Program-made: the position numbers and the translations under genes | Shown: positions 42,929-52,322 of the stretch, piece by piece | Position numbering within the stretch: the first letter of the stretch is position 1 | Layout of the letters: every line of letters starts with the position of its first letter | Notes under the pieces: model-generated | What the model was told of the DNA's origin: nothing | Databases searched by the model: none | What the model saw: the letters and a program-made list of their open reading frames with translations, nothing else | Origin: Lachnospiraceae bacterium | GTDB lineage: Bacteria; Bacillota; Clostridia; Lachnospirales; Lachnospiraceae | DNA length: 64,000 nt | Direction: 5' to 3' | Assembly (NCBI GenBank): GCA_902363135.1 | Contig: CABIZF010000005.1 | Span: 124,001 to 188,000 of the forward strand

Positions 42929-43270
42929 ATGGAATATACCTTTTTTATTGATAAGATCCGCAAGCTGCGAAAGGAAGCCGGCTATACGCAGGAAGATGTC
43001 AGCCGAAAGCTGAATATTCAGCGTCAGACCTACTGCAACTATGAGAACGGTACGCGCATGCCACCATTGGAAATCATCATCGCACTTGCTGATCTCTACA
43101 AACTTTCGGTAGACGCATTAGTACGGGATGGCACTCCGGTACTGTCGCCGGAGCCACCGCAGCTGACCTCCTATCAGGCTACTACCATTCAGACATTTTT
43201 GACGCTCAGTGAGGAAAAGCAAAAGGAAGCCGGTGACTTTATCCGCTTCAAGCATCAGCTTTGCAGCTGA
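42929..43270 (+). CDS. XRE-family helix-turn-helix regulator
   Basis: 113-residue DNA-binding protein starting at 42929 after GGGAGG. The helix-turn-helix spans residues 7-60: IRKLRKEAGYTQEDVSRKLN, QRQTYCNYENGTRMPPLEII and ADLYKLSVDAL. A C-terminal helical segment of about 40 residues (FLTLSEEKQKEAGDFIRFK) probably mediates dimerisation. Likely an autoregulator acting in the divergent intergenic region. No prophage genes are adjacent. Confidence 0.88.
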   Translation: MEYTFFIDKIRKLRKEAGYTQEDVSRKLNIQRQTYCNYENGTRMPPLEIIIALADLYKLSVDALVRDGTPVLSPEPPQLTSYQATTIQTFLTLSEEKQKEAGDFIRFKHQLCS

Positions 43271-43436
43271 TACCTTTGCATTTGCAAATTGTTTTTTATA
43301 TTATACTCGTATTATGTCCATATAGCAATGTTATAGTTTGTATTTGCAATGACACATTTTGTTATATCTCGCCTGAAAAACTTCCATTTTTTTAATGCCC
43401 GGCAGAGCTTCGCAATCCGCTTTTCTGCTTCGATAA

Positions 43437-43493
43437 AATACAGCATTATTTTGAAAACAATTCTGTTTGACTGTTTCAAAATGATGCTGTATT
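43437..43493. repeat. 20-bp inverted repeat upstream of esterase
   Basis: Arms AATACAGCATTATTTTGAAA (43437-43456) and its complement (43474-43493) match at 19 of 20 positions around a 17-base loop, followed by an AT-rich tract. It lies 49 bases upstream of the esterase start and could be a terminator for the XRE gene or a leader hairpin. A short family B-like scrap (TTCGCAATCCGC) precedes it at about 43409-43420. Confidence 0.6.
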
Positions 43494-43542
43494 CTTTATT
43501 TATAGTACAATTATTCTGTCGATTATTACAGGAGGATCTGTC

Positions 43543-44412
43543 ATGAAACGAACCGACATTGTTATGACCGAAGAACTGAAAAGCTTTCTTGCCTTTGATC
43601 TTGGACATATGAATGAATACGCTTTTCCCAATAAACGCACCGATATTCCCTATTGCGACGATCCGGAGCTTCTTATGGACATATATTATCCGGAAGAAAA
43701 AAAGGACACTTACCCGGTATTTCTGATCGTATTTGGCGGTGGCTGGATCAGCGGTTTCCGCCGTTCCAGATTTGTCGAATACATGCTCAAGCCGCTGCAG
43801 ATGGGCTATGCCTGCGCAGTCGCGCAGTACACACTTTCTCTGGACGATACGTTTCCGCGCCCGGTCATCGATCTGAAAAAAGCGGTCAATTATCTGCATA
43901 CGCATGCACAAGAGCTTTTGCTGGATACCGATAACCTGACGCTCTGGGGTGAATCTGCCGGAGGTCACCTTGCACTGGAGACCGCTCTGCTCCCGAACGA
44001 AAGACTCGGCCTGACCGGTCTGAATACCGAAGTAAAAAACCTTGTCATCTTCTACCCGACTACTGACTGCGATACGATCGACCGCTATGCCGAAACGGAA
44101 AAAGACCGCCATCTGCGACCGGACTCTGTTATGGGGATTTTCCTTTCTTCCGGCTTAAATGATCCGCAGACACTCGATCTCGCCAGCCCGGCGCACTGGA
44201 TCCATCCGGGTATGCCACGCCTCTGGCTGCAGCACGGCACCGCAGACAGGCTCGTGACCCCGCACCAGTCTGTGGAGCTCGCCGAAAAAATGCGCCGGGA
44301 GTGTCCGGATGTCCCGTTTTTCTTCGAGCTGAAGGAAGGAAAGGAACACGCAGATCCGTATTTCTTTTCGATGGAAAATGTAAAGCGCTTTATCCGGTTT
44401 ATTGAGGAATAA
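43543..44412 (+). CDS. Alpha/beta-hydrolase (esterase-like)
   Basis: 289-residue alpha/beta-hydrolase related to the one at 9867-10718. The oxyanion segment is VFGGGWISG, the nucleophile elbow GESAGG, the Asp in HGTADRLVTP and the His in EGKEHADPYFF. The fold and motif order suit carboxylesterases of the acetyl-xylan/feruloyl type, cytoplasmic because no signal peptide is present. AGGAGG precedes the ATG at 43543. Substrate unknown. Confidence 0.85.
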   Translation: MKRTDIVMTEELKSFLAFDLGHMNEYAFPNKRTDIPYCDDPELLMDIYYPEEKKDTYPVFLIVFGGGWISGFRRSRFVEYMLKPLQMGYACAVAQYTLSLDDTFPRPVIDLKKAVNYLHTHAQELLLDTDNLTLWGESAGGHLALETALLPNERLGLTGLNTEVKNLVIFYPTTDCDTIDRYAETEKDRHLRPDSVMGIFLSSGLNDPQTLDLASPAHWIHPGMPRLWLQHGTADRLVTPHQSVELAEKMRRECPDVPFFFELKEGKEHADPYFFSMENVKRFIRFIEE

Positions 44413-44485
44413 AGGAAACAGTAACGCATCATTTTATGAGCTAACAATGCAGCGGATTCCCAATATCCGCCAGACAGGAGGTCCT

Positions 44486-46390
44486 ATGAATTTACACAAA
44501 AGCACGATTCCAGCAAGGAGAACATTCGCAGCCGTTTTATCCGCTGCCATGCTGATACCTTCCGTATCATTCGCTACTTCTAATGACCAAAACGCTGCCG
44601 AAGAATTGAAGGCTATTTTAACGGCACAGCAGGAGCAGTCTGCTGACTCCCTGCTGGAAGAGACACTCGGCCTTTCACAGCTTGCAAAAGCTGCGTCTGA
44701 AAATGGTCTGCAGTGGCATTTCACAGGCGGGCTTCTGCCGGAAACCGCAGAGCTTCTGGGCATCCCGGATAGCTGGAGCGATACCACCTGTTCACTCCTT
44801 GCCAGGATCGATCCAAAGCTGAAAAAATATCTGTTTGAGGCCGGACTGCAGCATGCCTCCGATGATCTGCTGGACGTTTCCCTGTACGGCGATAAGGATT
44901 TACTGACAGTCGCAATCCCGCAGTTTTATTCCGGCAGTCTTGCGCTGCGCTCCGGAAATTTCCGGCAGCAATACCTGAAATCCGGTTTATCTGAACTGCT
45001 CGGAAAAGATGCATCGGATGACATCCCGGATCTGGATCTGCATTTTTATCCTCAGACTGCCGCATCCGATGATTCTCTCATATCGGAGCTGCAGTCAACC
45101 ATCACCGGGCTGCAGGACTCTGTCGCTGTCACAAAAGCAACCGATGATGGTGTTGACATTTACACGGCTACCCTTCGCGCGGATCAGCTCACCGCTTTCT
45201 ATCGCACACTGTTCCGGCAGCTTCTTGCCCCGATGCAGGCGCTTGACGATTTTTCTGCCGATGATGCAGAATATCTCGAAGCACAGCTGGAAGAAATGCT
45301 TACCATGTTCCAATCTGTACTGCCGGAAGAAATCCCGGTGCAGTTTGAGGTATCCGATCAGCGCCTGCAACGCATCCACTATGAGCTGGATCTGGATGTA
45401 AATGCGCTGAAAGCACTGGCTGATGAATATGATGATTCGTATGATGATGACTACGACTATAATGATGCGTATGATGATTCGTATGATGATGACTACGACT
45501 ATGACGATGCATATGATGATGACTACGACTATGATGATTCGTATGATGATTACGACTATGATGATGCGTATGATGATTCGTATGATGATGATTACGACTA
45601 TGATGACACGGATGACCTTTACGATTCCGATCACACAGGAGCCGCCTTCGGCATCCATGTAAATGAATCCGTCTCAGAGCTTCCGGAGGACATTGATACG
45701 ATCTCCTGCTCTTACGAACTCTCATTTGCAAACCCGGAAAACCTGAGTGAAGGCTACAACTTCTTCATGAACCTTGGATACGGCGAAGCTACGTCCGCCC
45801 TCATGGCTGTATCGCTCAATTATAGCCAGCAGCAGGAAGCTGGTACGGAATCGGCAGCCCTGTCGCTTAGCATTGATGCCGACGGTGAATCCGTCTACTC
45901 GGCTACACCATATGTCATGCAGTTTGATTCCGCATCAAACGAGCTCGCCGCACAGTTTTCCATCACGGACTCCGACACAGATGAAACCATCGCATTGTTC
46001 TTCTCCGGCACCTTCTCCGATATTGAAAAGGGAAAATGCTTCCGGCTCGACATTGATGACCTCTCATTAAATAATATCACAGCTACAGCTGAAGATATGG
46101 AGTCCCTGGGAATCACTGCCTCCCTTTCTGTCGATGCCGAACCGGGCGACATCGTCACACCGACTGATTGCCGCTATCTGCTGGAGATGGATCAGAATGC
46201 ACTTATGTCCTTATTTATGGAATGCTCTGCAAACGCCGAGACCTGGAGTCAGCTGTACGCTCCGGAGCCTGAAAGTGAACCTGAATCAGAAGCTTCTGAT
46301 ATCCTGGATGGCAGCAGCGCAGTAAACGCTTCCGTTATCGGTGGCGCAGATTCTCCGACCGCAATATTCCTGGCCGGAAAGCTCGGGTAA
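44486..46390 (+). CDS. Secreted protein with Asp/Tyr repeat and IGGAD...FLAGK tail
   Basis: 634-residue exported protein of unrecognised family. The start at 44486 (MNLHKSTIPARRTF) follows CAGGAGG. The signal peptide ends near VSFA. The N-terminal half is helical and strand-rich with no known domain. Residues about 314-380 are a nearly pure Asp/Tyr low-complexity tract, a candidate calcium-binding or flexible spacer. A second domain follows to about residue 585, then a Glu/Pro/Ser linker and the C-terminal tail VIGGADSPTAIFLAGKLG. That tail resembles a segment of the beta subunit of Na+-translocating decarboxylases, yet no such enzyme is encoded here. Confidence 0.75.
   Translation: MNLHKSTIPARRTFAAVLSAAMLIPSVSFATSNDQNAAEELKAILTAQQEQSADSLLEETLGLSQLAKAASENGLQWHFTGGLLPETAELLGIPDSWSDTTCSLLARIDPKLKKYLFEAGLQHASDDLLDVSLYGDKDLLTVAIPQFYSGSLALRSGNFRQQYLKSGLSELLGKDASDDIPDLDLHFYPQTAASDDSLISELQSTITGLQDSVAVTKATDDGVDIYTATLRADQLTAFYRTLFRQLLAPMQALDDFSADDAEYLEAQLEEMLTMFQSVLPEEIPVQFEVSDQRLQRIHYELDLDVNALKALADEYDDSYDDDYDYNDAYDDSYDDDYDYDDAYDDDYDYDDSYDDYDYDDAYDDSYDDDYDYDDTDDLYDSDHTGAAFGIHVNESVSELPEDIDTISCSYELSFANPENLSEGYNFFMNLGYGEATSALMAVSLNYSQQQEAGTESAALSLSIDADGESVYSATPYVMQFDSASNELAAQFSITDSDTDETIALFFSGTFSDIEKGKCFRLDIDDLSLNNITATAEDMESLGITASLSVDAEPGDIVTPTDCRYLLEMDQNALMSLFMECSANAETWSQLYAPEPESEPESEASDILDGSSAVNASVIGGADSPTAIFLAGKLG
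45424..45612 (+). repeat. Tandem GAT/TAT-rich coding repeat (Asp/Tyr tract)
   Basis: Imperfect tandem repeat of GATGATTCGTATGATGAT and GACTACGACTATGATGA units inside the 44486 gene, encoding DDSYDDDYDYDDAY-type repeats. Such repeats often vary in copy number between strains by slippage. Confidence 0.9.
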
Positions 46391-46421
46391 AACGGATATA
46401 CGATACCATAGTCAGATAACA

Positions 46422-46449
46422 AAAGTTGGGGGCAAATGCCCCCAACTTT
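46422..46449. terminator. Bidirectional terminator
   Basis: Perfect 12-bp stem AAAGTTGGGGGC / GCCCCCAACTTT with loop AAAT between convergent genes; it overlaps the stop codon of the minus-strand hybrid kinase (46448-46450). Confidence 0.9.
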
Positions 46450-48505
46450 ATGTATATTTTTCTATTGTTGATATCAATAATTCTACATCGATCGGCTTTG
46501 CAATGTGTGCGTTCATTCCCATTTTCCGTGTCATTTCCTTATCCTCTACAAAAGCATTTGCTGTCATGGCAATGATCGGTATCGATGCCTTTTTCTGATT
46601 GTCCATCTGTCTGATCTTCTTTGTCGCCTCATAGCCGTTTAAATTCGGCATCTGAATATCCATAAGTATCAGATCATAATATCCTTCTGGCATCTCTTTC
46701 ATCTGCTCGCAGCATTCCTGCCCGTCTGCCACACGGTCGACAAGAAAGCCTGCTTCCGTTAAAAGCTCTATGGCAATTTCCGCGTTCAGCTCATTATCCT
46801 CTGCCAGGAGAATTCGTATGTCTTTTTTCCTGTCTCTGCCAGATATAAGCTTCGGCTCCGGCTCTTTATACACATCTTCTTTCGAAGCAATTGTAAGAGA
46901 AACCGTCACTGTAAATTTTGTCCCTGTTCCCTGCGTACTTTCCACCTGGATGCTTCCCCCCATAAGTTCAATCATAGATTTCACAATAGGCAGACCAAGC
47001 CCTGTGCCAACAATCTTGTTTTCTGTTGTTGTTTTCTCTCTTGAGAACTCTTCAAAAATATGCGGGAGGTACTCCTTACTCATTCCGATTCCGGTATCCT
47101 CACAAATGAAAACATACTTTGCCTTTCGGACATCATCTGATGCAACTTCCCTGATTGTCACATGAATCGAATGACCATCCGGTGTATATTTAATTGCATT
47201 GCTCACAATATTCAGATATATTTCCTGTATTTTTGTTTTATCACAGATGGCATACTTATGCTCTACGCTCGTATGTGCACAAAAATGTATTCCCTTCTTT
47301 TTCGTATCTGATTCGAAAACCGCATAAACCGAATGAAACAGCTCGCTCAGATCTTCTGCTTCCAGTTTCAATGATGCCGTACCACTTTCAATACGCGCCA
47401 TCTCCAGCACCTGATCAATGATCAGCATCAGCAGATTACCGGAAGACTGGAGCTTTTTCAAATACTCTTTTGCCTTTTCTTCATCGTGAAGGTTCTTCTC
47501 CAGCAAGCCGGAAAATCCTATGATTGCATTCATCGGTGTCCGGATATCATGGCTCATATTAAACAAAAATCTCGTTTTTGCCTCATTGGCATTTCTTGCC
47601 TGTTCTGCTGCCTTCTCAAGCTCAGCAGTGTACTGCTTTTCCCTTTGTTTTTTACTGAATATCTGATAAAAGATTGCCACAACCAGTAATGAAAAAATAT
47701 AAGAGGCCGCAGCAATGATGATCCAATCAGAAACCGGTGTCCATCCATTAGACGCCGCAATATCAAAATACCATGTATTATTCGGAATTTCACACTCTAC
47801 CGTCAGACTCTCCTTTGGCATCTCACTCTGGCTTTGAGCTAAAATAACTTTATCCTCACTGCCCCTTCCATAAGCCCATATCCGATAGCAGAAACCTACT
47901 TCACTTAAATATTCCGGATTGAGTTCATACATAAAACGATCCCAGTCAATTACCAGGATCACAAATCCCCAAAATTCACTGTTGCCAGAATCATCCATCC
48001 GATAAACCGGGTTGAACAGTAATGCCCCTGTTCCTCCCTGCTTTAGCTGGTAAGGGCCTCCCATCGTATACTTTCCGGTTTGTTTTGCAAGAGCTGCATC
48101 CGCTTTCCGCTCATGCTCCTGCAGCATATTCAGCTTTAAAGCCTCTGTATTTCCCTGCTTAGGATAAACTGCGGTGACAATACCTTCCGGTGCCAGTTCA
48201 ATAGCCTTTATTACACCTTCATCATTCGGGATCTTTTCTGCCAGCTCCAAAAAGGAAGTCTCGTCCAGATCATCCCCATCTATGAGACAGTTTCCAATAA
48301 TTTCAGAAACCATTACGTATCTTTCCAGCCTTGACTTGATTCTTCTTACAGTACTTTCTGCCAGATAGGTTCCGCTTGCCTTTTTTTGCATTTCCTGATA
48401 ATGAATCCCCACGCCGCAGAAAAAAAATGCCACCAGAAAAGAAAGCAATCCGATTACATAGCAGTATTTTTTGATATACTTCGCGGCCGTACTGTTTTTC
48501 TCCAT
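46448..48505 (-). CDS. Hybrid sensor histidine kinase with receiver domain
   Basis: 685-residue membrane kinase. An N-terminal helix (about 13-32), an extracellular CHASE-like sensor domain (about 35-268) and a second helix (270-292) are followed by HisKA with the phospho-His in [16 protein letters not shown]. The ATPase domain has [13 protein letters not shown] and [12 protein letters not shown], and a C-terminal receiver (about 562-680) has its Asp in [10 protein letters not shown]. No output domain. It is transcribed from its own promoter after kdpE and probably signals to a separate phosphotransfer protein or diguanylate cyclase not in the window. Confidence 0.9.
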   Translation of the reverse strand: MEKNSTAAKYIKKYCYVIGLLSFLVAFFFCGVGIHYQEMQKKASGTYLAESTVRRIKSRLERYVMVSEIIGNCLIDGDDLDETSFLELAEKIPNDEGVIKAIELAPEGIVTAVYPKQGNTEALKLNMLQEHERKADAALAKQTGKYTMGGPYQLKQGGTGALLFNPVYRMDDSGNSEFWGFVILVIDWDRFMYELNPEYLSEVGFCYRIWAYGRGSEDKVILAQSQSEMPKESLTVECEIPNNTWYFDIAASNGWTPVSDWIIIAAASYIFSLLVVAIFYQIFSKKQREKQYTAELEKAAEQARNANEAKTRFLFNMSHDIRTPMNAIIGFSGLLEKNLHDEEKAKEYLKKLQSSGNLLMLIIDQVLEMARIESGTASLKLEAEDLSELFHSVYAVFESDTKKKGIHFCAHTSVEHKYAICDKTKIQEIYLNIVSNAIKYTPDGHSIHVTIREVASDDVRKAKYVFICEDTGIGMSKEYLPHIFEEFSREKTTTENKIVGTGLGLPIVKSMIELMGGSIQVESTQGTGTKFTVTVSLTIASKEDVYKEPEPKLISGRDRKKDIRILLAEDNELNAEIAIELLTEAGFLVDRVADGQECCEQMKEMPEGYYDLILMDIQMPNLNGYEATKKIRQMDNQKKASIPIIAMTANAFVEDKEMTRKMGMNAHIAKPIDVELLISTIEKYT

Positions 48506-48613
48506 TTTCCTATGTCCTTTTCTCTATAACTTATCAGGTCATTGAATACAGAGATTTCTCGGTTCTGTTCCTTATCCTCTTCCAGAAGAACCCTGAGTCC
48601 ATGCCCGAGATTC

Positions 48614-48643
48614 ATTATATATCGTTTTGTTGAAGCCAGTCAA
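48614..48643 (-). promoter_or_regulatory. Promoter of hybrid kinase gene
   Basis: Minus-strand TTGACT (48638-48643) and perfect TATAAT (48614-48619), 18-base spacing, about 110 bases upstream of the start codon. Confidence 0.65.
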
Positions 48644-48671
48644 CCTTATGATATCCGCTTTGCTAATCATA

Positions 48672-49382
48672 TTATCCATTCTTCTCAATTCTGAGCATGC
48701 GATATCCAATCCCGATATGCGTCTGGATATATTGCACTCCATTTTTCTCAGGCTCCAGTTTTTTTCTCAGGGTTGCCATAAAAACCCGAAGAGACGCAAC
48801 ATCGCTTTCCGAAGATCGTCCCCAAATCTGCTGGGTAATATACGTATGCGTCAATACCTTCCCCACATTACGGGACAAGAGGCAGAGAAGCTTATACTCT
48901 ATGGGTGTCAGATGTAATTCTTCTCCCTTCAGATATGTACAGCCCGCCGTATAATCTATTTTTAATCCACCGTTTTCAAAAACAGAGTTTTCCGTCTGTT
49001 CACCTGTCTGCATAATTGCAAGTCTTCTCTGTGTGACACGGATTCGTGCGAGCAGCTCCTCTACGGAAAATGGTTTTGTAATATAATCATCTGCCCCGGC
49101 ATCGAGTGCTTCGATTTTATCTGTATCTTCGCTTCTCGCACTGATCACAATAATCGGCATATTCGACCAGGTACGAATTTTCTTTATTACCTCTACACCT
49201 TCCATATCAGGAAGCCCCAGATCCAGAAGCACAATATCCGGATTATGGGAGGATGCCTCCAAAATGGCCGAAGATCCGTTTTCTGCCGCCAGATATTTAT
49301 AGTCATGTGTTTTTAATGTAGTAACGATCAGGTTACGTATAGGTCTGTCATCCTCAACCACCAGGATTAATGCTTTATTCAT
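48672..49382 (-). CDS. kdpE: KdpE-type response regulator
   Basis: 236-residue OmpR/PhoB-family regulator. The receiver has DD in VVEDDRPIRN, the phospho-Asp in VLLDLGLPDMEG and Lys in DYITKPFS. The winged-helix domain shows HLTPIEYKLLCLLSRNVGKVLTH and IWGRSSESDVASLRVFMATLRKKLE, the KdpE pattern. Its start overlaps the kinase stop by 8 bases. No kdpFABC genes are present in the window; the nearest potassium transporter is ktrAB. Confidence 0.88.
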   Translation of the reverse strand: MNKALILVVEDDRPIRNLIVTTLKTHDYKYLAAENGSSAILEASSHNPDIVLLDLGLPDMEGVEVIKKIRTWSNMPIIVISARSEDTDKIEALDAGADDYITKPFSVEELLARIRVTQRRLAIMQTGEQTENSVFENGGLKIDYTAGCTYLKGEELHLTPIEYKLLCLLSRNVGKVLTHTYITQQIWGRSSESDVASLRVFMATLRKKLEPEKNGVQYIQTHIGIGYRMLRIEKNG

Positions 49383-51336
49383 GTAAGGTCACCTCGCTTA
49401 AGGGTAAAGTAAAAGTAAAATTGCATCCATGAGGCTCATGCTCCGTAAGCATCAGGGTTCCGTCATGTGCTTCTACGATAGAATGACAAAGTGCCAGACC
49501 AAGCCCCAGACTTCGATGACTGTCCGCAATCGCTTTTTTCCCTGTATAAAACATCTCAAAAACATGCGGCTTCATTTCTTCCGGGATTCCAGGTCCGTTA
49601 TCTTCCACACTTATCTGTGCTCTCCTGTCTGTTTTTCTTCCCCGAATGAAGATGACAGAACCCGGCGGCGTATATTTTATTGCATTATCTACTAAATTTA
49701 TCAAAACCTGCATAATAAGACGTACATCCATACGTGCAAGGACAAGCTCTTCACAGTCTGTCACAATTTTGTAATCGTCATGTTTCCGGCTAATATGCCG
49801 CAGGGCTTCTGCAATCACCTCATCTAAAAGCTGATCTGTAAATTTAAATTTCAATCTTCCGTCATTCAGCCTGGTAATGGAAAGAAGATTCTCCACAACT
49901 CCGATCAGCCATTCAGAATCGTCATAGATGTCTGTATAAATCTGATGCTTTGTAGCTTCATCCAGACAGTCGCTATTGCTAAGCAGCATATCTGCATTAC
50001 CGGAAATGGAGCAAAGCGGTGTCCGAAGATCATGGGAGATTGCCCGCAGAAGATCTGCCCGCAACTGCTCGTTTTTAGCTAAAACTGCAATTTTCTCTTT
50101 TTCCACGGCATTTTGCGCATTTTCCATTGCAAGCGCACATTCATTTATTACAGAGAGCAGGATGCTGTATTCAAAAGAATCCAGCGTTTCTTTTTGCATC
50201 GGTATCCCGACTACACCGTAAACGCTGTTGCCGCTCCGGATTGCCAGGTACAAGCATTTGGCATTCGGAAAATGGTGTGTGGATGCACCGGCACGCTGCC
50301 TGTTTTCACAGACCCATCTGGCTGTCTGCTGTTCTTCCGGTGTCAAAAAATCTTCTGTGTCCCCTTTTTCTCCGGAGAAAAGCTTTCCCTCTGATAAAGC
50401 TCCGTCCTTTACTGCATACGCTGTAATATTGCGGTTTAGTAAGCGGAGAAGCTGTGTACAGGCAACATCAAGAATCTCTGTCTCTCCTTTTGCCTTCTGC
50501 AGCAGACGGTCTGTATCGAACAGAACCTGTGTGCGAAAGGCAAGCTGTGCAGAGAGCTTTGCATGTGTTTTCAGCTTTGCCGCAAGTGCCCCCGTAAGTA
50601 CGGATGAAATAAGCATTATAAAAAAGGTCACCGGATATCCCACCGCATAGGTCTGAAAAGACATTCTTGGTTCTGTCAGAAAAAAATAAAACAGGAATAC
50701 ACTTAAGAAAGATCCGGCTACACTGCAAAGATAACCGTCTGTCACAATTGAAGTAAGCAAAACTCCCAGAATATATATCGTTACAATATTCGTATCTCTG
50801 AAATTCAGTTTCTGAAACAGCAGCCCGATTAAAGTGCATAGTGCAAATATAAAAGCCGTGAGAAAATAATCCTTTTCAGACGGTTTTTCCACATAGCATG
50901 TAAAAGGTCGTTTTTGATAATTTCCGGCTTTTACCGCATCCGGAATAATATGGATATCTATGTCCGGTATAAGCTCAATCAGCTTTTCCGTCAGAGTTGC
51001 CTGGCTGAAGAAGTGATTTCGCCTGGCATTGCTTTGTCCGATCACGATTTCAGTAACATTGGATAGCCTAGCATACTCTGCAATCTGTACCGGAATGTTT
51101 TCTCCGTGAGTCATCACGATTTCTGCTCCAAGCTTTTCTGCATACCGGATATGCTCTTCCAGCTTTTCTTTATCTGCTGCTTCTGCTTTTGTACCAGTCT
51201 GCACATACAAGGCGGTAAAACGTGTCTGCAGCGCATTTGCCATCTTCGCAGCTGTATCTATTATTTTTTGATTTGAAGGTGCTGCTGACAGGCAAACAAG
51301 AATATGCTCATCTGTTTTTTTATTGTCGTCTTTCAT
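49375..51336 (-). CDS. kdpD: Short KdpD-like sensor kinase lacking the N-terminal KdpD domain
   Basis: 653-residue kinase; classical KdpD is about 890. The roughly 200-residue N-terminal KdpD domain with its ATP-binding loop is absent, so the protein begins with a universal-stress-protein domain (residues 10-130). Four close helices of the DUF4118 sensor follow (about 165-250), then a GAF-like region (about 275-415). The HisKA has LRAISHDLRTPLCSISG, and the ATPase domain has NLVDNAIKYTPPG and GLGLALCHSIVEAH. The USP domain contains C-x-S-x-A and, 20 residues on, FTALY, close to the c-di-AMP-binding motif described for Staphylococcus KdpD. Confidence 0.88.
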   Translation of the reverse strand: MKDDNKKTDEHILVCLSAAPSNQKIIDTAAKMANALQTRFTALYVQTGTKAEAADKEKLEEHIRYAEKLGAEIVMTHGENIPVQIAEYARLSNVTEIVIGQSNARRNHFFSQATLTEKLIELIPDIDIHIIPDAVKAGNYQKRPFTCYVEKPSEKDYFLTAFIFALCTLIGLLFQKLNFRDTNIVTIYILGVLLTSIVTDGYLCSVAGSFLSVFLFYFFLTEPRMSFQTYAVGYPVTFFIMLISSVLTGALAAKLKTHAKLSAQLAFRTQVLFDTDRLLQKAKGETEILDVACTQLLRLLNRNITAYAVKDGALSEGKLFSGEKGDTEDFLTPEEQQTARWVCENRQRAGASTHHFPNAKCLYLAIRSGNSVYGVVGIPMQKETLDSFEYSILLSVINECALAMENAQNAVEKEKIAVLAKNEQLRADLLRAISHDLRTPLCSISGNADMLLSNSDCLDEATKHQIYTDIYDDSEWLIGVVENLLSITRLNDGRLKFKFTDQLLDEVIAEALRHISRKHDDYKIVTDCEELVLARMDVRLIMQVLINLVDNAIKYTPPGSVIFIRGRKTDRRAQISVEDNGPGIPEEMKPHVFEMFYTGKKAIADSHRSLGLGLALCHSIVEAHDGTLMLTEHEPHGCNFTFTLPLSEVTLHE

Positions 51337-51369
51337 CTTAACCTCATCCCATCCGCCACCTTTTCTGCT

Positions 51370-51567
51370 GTTCGTAAAGCGGAGTGGCTTGATTCGGTTA
51401 AAGCGGATATTCGCAATCCGCTTCGCTACTTGCTCATAACCGAATAGCTGCTTCGCAGCTTATCAGGAGTGGCTTGTACCACTCCTGATACAAGCAAGTC
51501 CCAACCCACTGCTTATTGCTTTGCGCAATTGAAGCAGGGGACTTGCTTGATTCGGTTAAATTATATC
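51370..51567 (+). repeat. Family B structured repeat, longest clean copy
   Basis: Starts near GTAAAGCGGAGTGGCTTGATTC and ends GACTTGCTTGATTCGGTTAAA. Internal stems: AAGCGGATATTCGCAATCCG-CTT, AGCTGC-TTC-GCAGCT, the perfect TCAGGAGTGG-CTTGTA-CCACTCCTGA, and CAAGCAAGTCCC pairing with GGGGACTTGCTTG around GCTTATTGCTTTGCGCAATTG. The whole could fold into a multi-branched RNA. It lies between ktrA and kdpD. Confidence 0.85.
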
Positions 51568-51655
51568 ACGTGACTGTATTGTGGTCAAAAATCTTTTATA
51601 ATCTGGAAATTCAGGCAAGTTCTGTGGTACAGTTATTTGCAGTATAATGTACCAG

Positions 51656-52303
51656 CTATATACGGAAGCACTTCTGAAGTGCCCTGTATTCCCCTAACAC
51701 CAGTAATTTATTATTCTCTGTGAAATCCGTATCCGGAGAAATTGCAATACTGAATTCTCCTCCGTTTTTTACTGCCAGAATATTAATGTTATAGCGTTTT
51801 CTGATATCCAGCTCGCCTACTGTTTTTCCAATCCATTCCTCCGGCACTTCCACCTCAAAAATTGCATGGGAAGCATCCACCTCCATGTAATCAAGAATAT
51901 GGTCATCCGTGTAACGGATAGATGCCCATTTTGCAACCTGTTTTTCAGGATAAACTACCTTATCTGCACCGTTGCGTAAAAGAAATTTTTCCTGAACATC
52001 ACGTTCAGCTCTGGATATCACCAATTTTGCTCCCAGCTCTTTTAGAAGAGAAGTTGTTTCAAGGGAATTCTGAAAACTTCCTCCGATGGTCACAAAACAG
52101 ATATCATAGTTCCCAATCCCAAGCGATTGTAAAAATTCTGCATTGGTACTGTCACCGATCTGAGCGTTAGTCACAAATGACAGTACTTTGTCCACTCTTT
52201 CTTCATCCCAGTCAACTGCCATAATTTCATGTCCAAGCTGGTTAAGCTGCATTGCAATATGCCTTCCAAATCTTCCAAGTCCAATAATCAGTACATTCTT
52301 CAT
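51656..52303 (-). CDS. ktrA: Potassium uptake regulatory subunit KtrA/TrkA
   Basis: 215-residue cytoplasmic gating ring subunit. The start at 52303 (MKNVLIIGLGRFGRHIAMQ) is preceded by AAGGAG at a long spacing of about 12 bases. The RCK_N domain shows the Rossmann GLGRFG and VDWDEERVD; the RCK_C domain (about 130-210) has VEVPEEWIGKTVGELDIRKRYNINILAV. Such rings bind ATP/ADP at RCK_N and c-di-AMP at RCK_C in some Firmicutes. It follows ktrB by 19 bases. Confidence 0.93.
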   Translation of the reverse strand: MKNVLIIGLGRFGRHIAMQLNQLGHEIMAVDWDEERVDKVLSFVTNAQIGDSTNAEFLQSLGIGNYDICFVTIGGSFQNSLETTSLLKELGAKLVISRAERDVQEKFLLRNGADKVVYPEKQVAKWASIRYTDDHILDYMEVDASHAIFEVEVPEEWIGKTVGELDIRKRYNINILAVKNGGEFSIAISPDTDFTENNKLLVLGEYRALQKCFRI

Positions 52304-52322
52304 AATATTATTTTTCTCCTTC

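Noticed and set aside
43312..44112. 266-codon minus-strand frame
   Set aside because: Opposite the esterase and its leader; no ribosome-binding site or domain.
45095..45658. Ile/Val-rich 187-codon minus-strand frame resembling a membrane protein
   Set aside because: Antisense of the GAT/TAT repeat, which automatically reads as Ile/Val; not a gene.
46330..46390. Sodium-translocating decarboxylase beta subunit
   Set aside because: Only an 18-residue tail resembles it; the rest is an exported protein.
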